A stretch of DNA of 11,689 nt, from NCBI GenBank assembly GCA_028872685.1, contig JAPKEI010000052.1, positions 1-11,689 on the forward strand, given 5' to 3'. Positions 8,744 to 11,689 of this stretch are shown piece by piece (position 1 is the first letter of the stretch; each line of letters starts with the position of its first letter). The stretch is from Verrucomicrobiota bacterium. Lineage in GTDB: Bacteria; Verrucomicrobiota; Verrucomicrobiia; Limisphaerales; UBA1100. Both the position numbers and the translations under genes were made by a program. The notes under the pieces are model-generated. The model was given only the letters and a program-made list of their open reading frames with translations. It did not search any database and had not been told where the DNA came from.

Positions 8744-8751
8744 AATATTTT

Positions 8752-11689
8752 ATGAATCTAAACCGCATCATCCTCATTGCCGTACTTGCGATGGTTTGCG
8801 CGCCTCTTTTGGCCGTAGCCGCGCCCGCCCAAAAATCCAACTCTGGCCTCCTAAGGCAGGAGGTGAAGCAAAGCAACATCGGCATTAGCCTTCAGCGCGT
8901 GGCGAGCCAGCTCGACGCGGTGATTGCCGAGTATACCCGTAACGGTTTGGAGGGCGACGATGTTGACACGCTGCGGCGTTTCCGCGGGATGCTCAACCAG
9001 CTCACCGCCGCCGAAGTGGCCGGCGTGGTGAAGCAACTCAAGGCCGCGCAAATTATTGGCGCCAACCCGAAGCGCGCCAGCGAGAATGCCATCGGCGCTT
9101 TTTCCGGTCAGAAACAAGTCATCGTTTCGCTCAAGCAAATTTATCTCGATTGGCAATTGCAGCAGGAATTCCGAACTCTTTCCACGCGCTATGAGCGCCT
9201 CGCTAAAACCCAGTATGGCAACCTCCAGCGCGCCGTGGAAATGGTCACCAAATCGCGAGGCTCCAATTCCTACGCCTACCGCGAAGACGTCAAGATTGAC
9301 CTACGCATTCAGGAGCTCGACCAAGTCGGCATCAATGATGAAGCTAAGATCCTCGCTACGCTTCTTGAGAAGCTCGACAAAAAATTCGCCGGCACCGAAG
9401 AGCGTCGCGCCGCCAAGGCGTTGGCAAAGGTGAAGGCCGATTTGAAACCCGCCCTCGATGGCGCGGCCACTGATCTCAAGGGCAAAGCCATCAAGAGCGC
9501 AGCTGGTTACGAGCAGAACGCCCATCGCAGCATGATTGAACTCGTGCGTCTGCTCGCGCCCGAACGCAGCAAAGAAGAAACCATTCGCCAAGCCATCGAG
9601 GACATAAAAAAGGTGATGGCCGAGCAAAACGAAGTGATGGCCGAAACTAAGGATCTCAAGGACGCTAAAACGCCCGACACCGAATCCCTCGAGAGTCAAC
9701 AAGCCGAGCTGGCATTCCAGACCGATCTCATCCGGCAGGACGTTAAGGATGTTGTCCCCGAGGCTGCCGACGAACTCAAGCAATCGCGCGACAATCAGCA
9801 AACCGTACGCTCTATTTTAAGCAACACGCAGGCAGCTCCAACTAGCAAGGCCTTGCTAGCCCCCGAGCAGCAGGAGTTGGCGCTGGAAAATCTTGCCGAC
9901 GCTAAGGATGTCCTCGAGGAGGAGCTCAAACAAATGGCCGAGAACCGCAAGAACCCAAAAGATAAACTCGAGCAGTTAAAGGAACTTGCCAAGAAAGTCA
10001 CCGAACTTAAGGAAAAGGAAGAAAAGATCCAGGCTGCTGGCGAGGAGTTAGAGGCTTTACCGGAGCCTACACCCAGTCAGCAAGCCGAGGCTGAGGCTGC
10101 GCGTCAGATGGCTGAAAAGCAAGCCGAGGAGGCCAAGCAAATCGCCAGCCACTTGGAGCAGGTTCTGGAGAGAGCTCCCGAGGAAGTGAAAGCAGCTGCT
10201 GAGATTGCGGCCAAAAAGGCTGAAGAGATCGCCAAGGAAATCCCGGCAATTGAGAAACGTGCAGAAGCTGCCAATGCTGAGATAGCTAACGAGCTTAAGG
10301 AGGCTGCTGAGCAATTGGAACAAGCGGCCAAACAAGCTACTGAAGCAGCTAAGAAGGCTCAAGAGGAGGAACAGAAACTTGCTGAGGCTGCCAAGCCTTT
10401 GGAGCAGGCGGCCCAACAACTAGCACAGGCAGCACAAAAAGCTTCTGAGGCGGCCGAAAAGTCTGAGGATGCTGCTCAAAAACAGGCGGCCCAACAGGCT
10501 CAGCAGCAGGCGCAAAAGGCGGCTCAGGAAGCAAAAAACATGGCACAGCAAGCCAAAGGAAAATTACCGGAGGATTTAGCCAAGCAAATCGCTGAGGCAG
10601 CTAAAAACTTGGCCGAACGGAAAATTCCGGAGATTGAAGAAAAATCCGATAATGCTAAGGCCGATGCGGCAGAAGTATTACAGGAAGCGAAAAAAGCCCT
10701 AAATGAGGCTGCTGACAAGGCTGCCAAGGCTGCGCAATCAAAAGAGAATCAGGAGCAAAAACTTGCCCCAGCCGCCAATCCACTTGAACAGGCCGCGCAA
10801 AAATTGGATGAAGCCGCCACGAAAGCTGCAGAAGCTGCAGAGCGGGCAAATACGCCCGAGGAAAAACAATCAGCTGAAGCTGCACAAGCAGAAGCCCAAA
10901 AGGCAGCCCAGGAGGCTAGAAAGTTGGCTCAACAGGCGAAGGGCGAGTTGCCTGAGGATTTAGCTAAGCAGATTGCCGAGGCAGCAAGCGAGTTGGCCAA
11001 AGAGGATGTTCCTGAGATAGGGAAAAAGGCAGGAAAAGCAAAAGCAGATGCGGGCAAGGAATTAGATCAGGCTAAGAAGGCTCTGGAAGAGGCCGCCAAA
11101 AAGGCAGCAGAAGCTCAAGCAAATAATGAAGATGCCAAGCAGCAACTTGCTGAGGTCGGCAAGAAGCTTGATCAAGCCGCTAATGCTCTCCAACAGGCTA
11201 AGCAAAAGGCTGAGGAAGCCCGGGAGATGAAAAATGAAAAGCGTGATGGTCTTCAGGATCAGTCCAAGGAACAGGAGGCGGTGAAGGGTGAGACCAAGGA
11301 AACCCAACAGGAAGCAGCTGAGCCTGCGCCGGAGGCTGCCGAATCACTGGGTCAGGCTGCGCGCCAAATGCAAAAATCCGAGGATAAACTAGCCCAATCC
11401 GAGAACGCCCCCGACGCCCAGCAAGCTGCCATTGATGCTCTCGAAAAAGCTGAACAACAACTCGCCGATAAAATTGATGAGCTCGAAAAGGCAGCTGAGC
11501 AAAAGAAAGCACTCGAGGAATTGAGCGGCGATATCGCAGAACTCATTAAGGAACAACAAGACCTTCAACTCGAAACCGCCAAAACCGCTGTTAAAGAACA
11601 GAGTCAAGATAACGCAGCTAAACCTGAGGGAAGCAAACCTGAGGGAAGCAAACCTGAGGGAAGCAAACCTGAGGGAAGCAAACCTGAGG
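8752..11689 (+). CDS. Long exported Ala/Lys/Glu/Gln-rich helical repeat protein (partial, 3' end missing)
   Basis: The frame opens at ATG 8752 and runs 979 codons to the right edge without a stop. A Sec signal peptide (MNLNRIILIAVLAMVCAPLL then AVA) is likely cut near residue 23. The only cysteine is in that signal, with no lipobox. Residues about 30-300 are a mixed helical domain. Two QxxLxxxT-like helical segments follow (around 289-300 and 314-327), and another lies at 931-944 (LIKEQQDLQLETAK). Residues about 475-830 are an almost pure A/K/E/Q helix built from a 128-residue repeat, and KPEGS repeats start at 957. The segment from 869 (AARQMQKSEDKLAQSEN, then a second helix with ALEKAEQQL) resembles the C-terminal helical part of DUF4175-like proteins. 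I infer a periplasmic rod or scaffold working with the upstream membrane proteins. Repeat-region codons favour GCT/GCA, unlike the rest. Function is otherwise unknown. Confidence 0.9.
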   Translation, partial: MNLNRIILIAVLAMVCAPLLAVAAPAQKSNSGLLRQEVKQSNIGISLQRVASQLDAVIAEYTRNGLEGDDVDTLRRFRGMLNQLTAAEVAGVVKQLKAAQIIGANPKRASENAIGAFSGQKQVIVSLKQIYLDWQLQQEFRTLSTRYERLAKTQYGNLQRAVEMVTKSRGSNSYAYREDVKIDLRIQELDQVGINDEAKILATLLEKLDKKFAGTEERRAAKALAKVKADLKPALDGAATDLKGKAIKSAAGYEQNAHRSMIELVRLLAPERSKEETIRQAIEDIKKVMAEQNEVMAETKDLKDAKTPDTESLESQQAELAFQTDLIRQDVKDVVPEAADELKQSRDNQQTVRSILSNTQAAPTSKALLAPEQQELALENLADAKDVLEEELKQMAENRKNPKDKLEQLKELAKKVTELKEKEEKIQAAGEELEALPEPTPSQQAEAEAARQMAEKQAEEAKQIASHLEQVLERAPEEVKAAAEIAAKKAEEIAKEIPAIEKRAEAANAEIANELKEAAEQLEQAAKQATEAAKKAQEEEQKLAEAAKPLEQAAQQLAQAAQKASEAAEKSEDAAQKQAAQQAQQQAQKAAQEAKNMAQQAKGKLPEDLAKQIAEAAKNLAERKIPEIEEKSDNAKADAAEVLQEAKKALNEAADKAAKAAQSKENQEQKLAPAANPLEQAAQKLDEAATKAAEAAERANTPEEKQSAEAAQAEAQKAAQEARKLAQQAKGELPEDLAKQIAEAASELAKEDVPEIGKKAGKAKADAGKELDQAKKALEEAAKKAAEAQANNEDAKQQLAEVGKKLDQAANALQQAKQKAEEAREMKNEKRDGLQDQSKEQEAVKGETKETQQEAAEPAPEAAESLGQAARQMQKSEDKLAQSENAPDAQQAAIDALEKAEQQLADKIDELEKAAEQKKALEELSGDIAELIKEQQDLQLETAKTAVKEQSQDNAAKPEGSKPEGSKPEGSKPEGSKPE
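10174..11241 (+). repeat. 128-residue helical module repeated in the coding sequence
   Basis: Two full modules start at 10375 and 10759, exactly 384 bases (128 codons) apart, and a third incomplete one starts at 11143, again 384 bases on. By hand count the two full modules share 79 of 128 residues without a gap. The best conserved core is AKGxLPEDLAKQIAEAA, starting near 10555 and 10939. A diverged half module (10174-10374, from the APEEVK segment) precedes them with a two-residue length difference. The DNA copies differ at many sites, so the duplication is not very recent. Confidence 0.82.
11620..11689 (+). repeat. 15-base tandem repeat encoding KPEGS units, cut by the window edge
   Basis: The unit AAACCTGAGGGAAGC occurs four full times (11620, 11635, 11650, 11665) and a fifth time for ten bases before the sequence ends. 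The copies are identical. In frame they encode KPEGS, a hydrophilic flexible linker near the end of the helical protein. Identical copies imply recent slippage and a variable copy number, and such a tract often stops a short-read assembly. Confidence 0.96.

Noticed and set aside
10057..10419. Leucine/serine-rich minus-strand frames opposite the helical repeat, looking like a hydrophobic membrane protein
   Set aside because: Reverse complements of Ala/Lys/Glu/Gln codons read as Leu, Ser, Phe and Ala, so the hydrophobic look is an artefact of the plus-strand gene.

Overview
The window holds one long co-directional (+) gene cluster and the first codons of a divergent gene at its left edge. The cluster encodes a MoxR-type AAA+ ATPase (308-1348), a DUF58 protein (1369-2283), a BatA-type membrane protein with a VWA domain (2291-4489), a second and larger VWA membrane protein (4497-6950), a DUF4175-like membrane protein with periplasmic beta domains (6947-8638), and a very long exported helical protein (8752 to the right edge, incomplete). 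I see no tRNA, rRNA, CRISPR array, insertion sequence or phage gene.

MoxR-DUF58-BatA-VWA clusters with long VWA/glutamine-amidotransferase-like membrane proteins, followed by DUF4175-like and coiled-coil proteins, are typical of Verrucomicrobiota and Planctomycetota. The moderately high GC content, the near absence of Shine-Dalgarno sites and the protein style fit these phyla. I favour Verrucomicrobiota, but this is inference from gene content, not from a marker gene.

Layout: 1-88 is the start of a divergent gene for an exported protein or lipoprotein. 89-307 is the shared intergenic region, with a small palindrome. From 308 to 8638 five genes are packed with gaps of 20 and 7 and 7 bases and then an ATGA overlap, so they are almost certainly one operon. 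A 113-base gap with a possible promoter and the only clear ribosome binding site in the window precedes the sixth gene.

How the genes may work together: in known MoxR/VWA systems the AAA+ ATPase acts in the cytoplasm with VWA proteins that bind divalent metal through a MIDAS motif, and such systems are linked to envelope stress, complex assembly or metal insertion. Here three consecutive genes carry intact DxSxS motifs. The two large ones put VWA, Ig/CARDB-like and non-catalytic amidotransferase-fold domains in the periplasm. The DUF4175-like protein adds more periplasmic beta domains, and the last gene adds an Ala/Lys/Glu/Gln-rich helical rod with a 128-residue internal repeat. I infer a membrane-spanning chaperone or envelope-scaffold complex powered from inside by MoxR. 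The window ends inside a 15-base tandem repeat (KPEGS units), so the last gene is truncated and the edge may be an assembly break.
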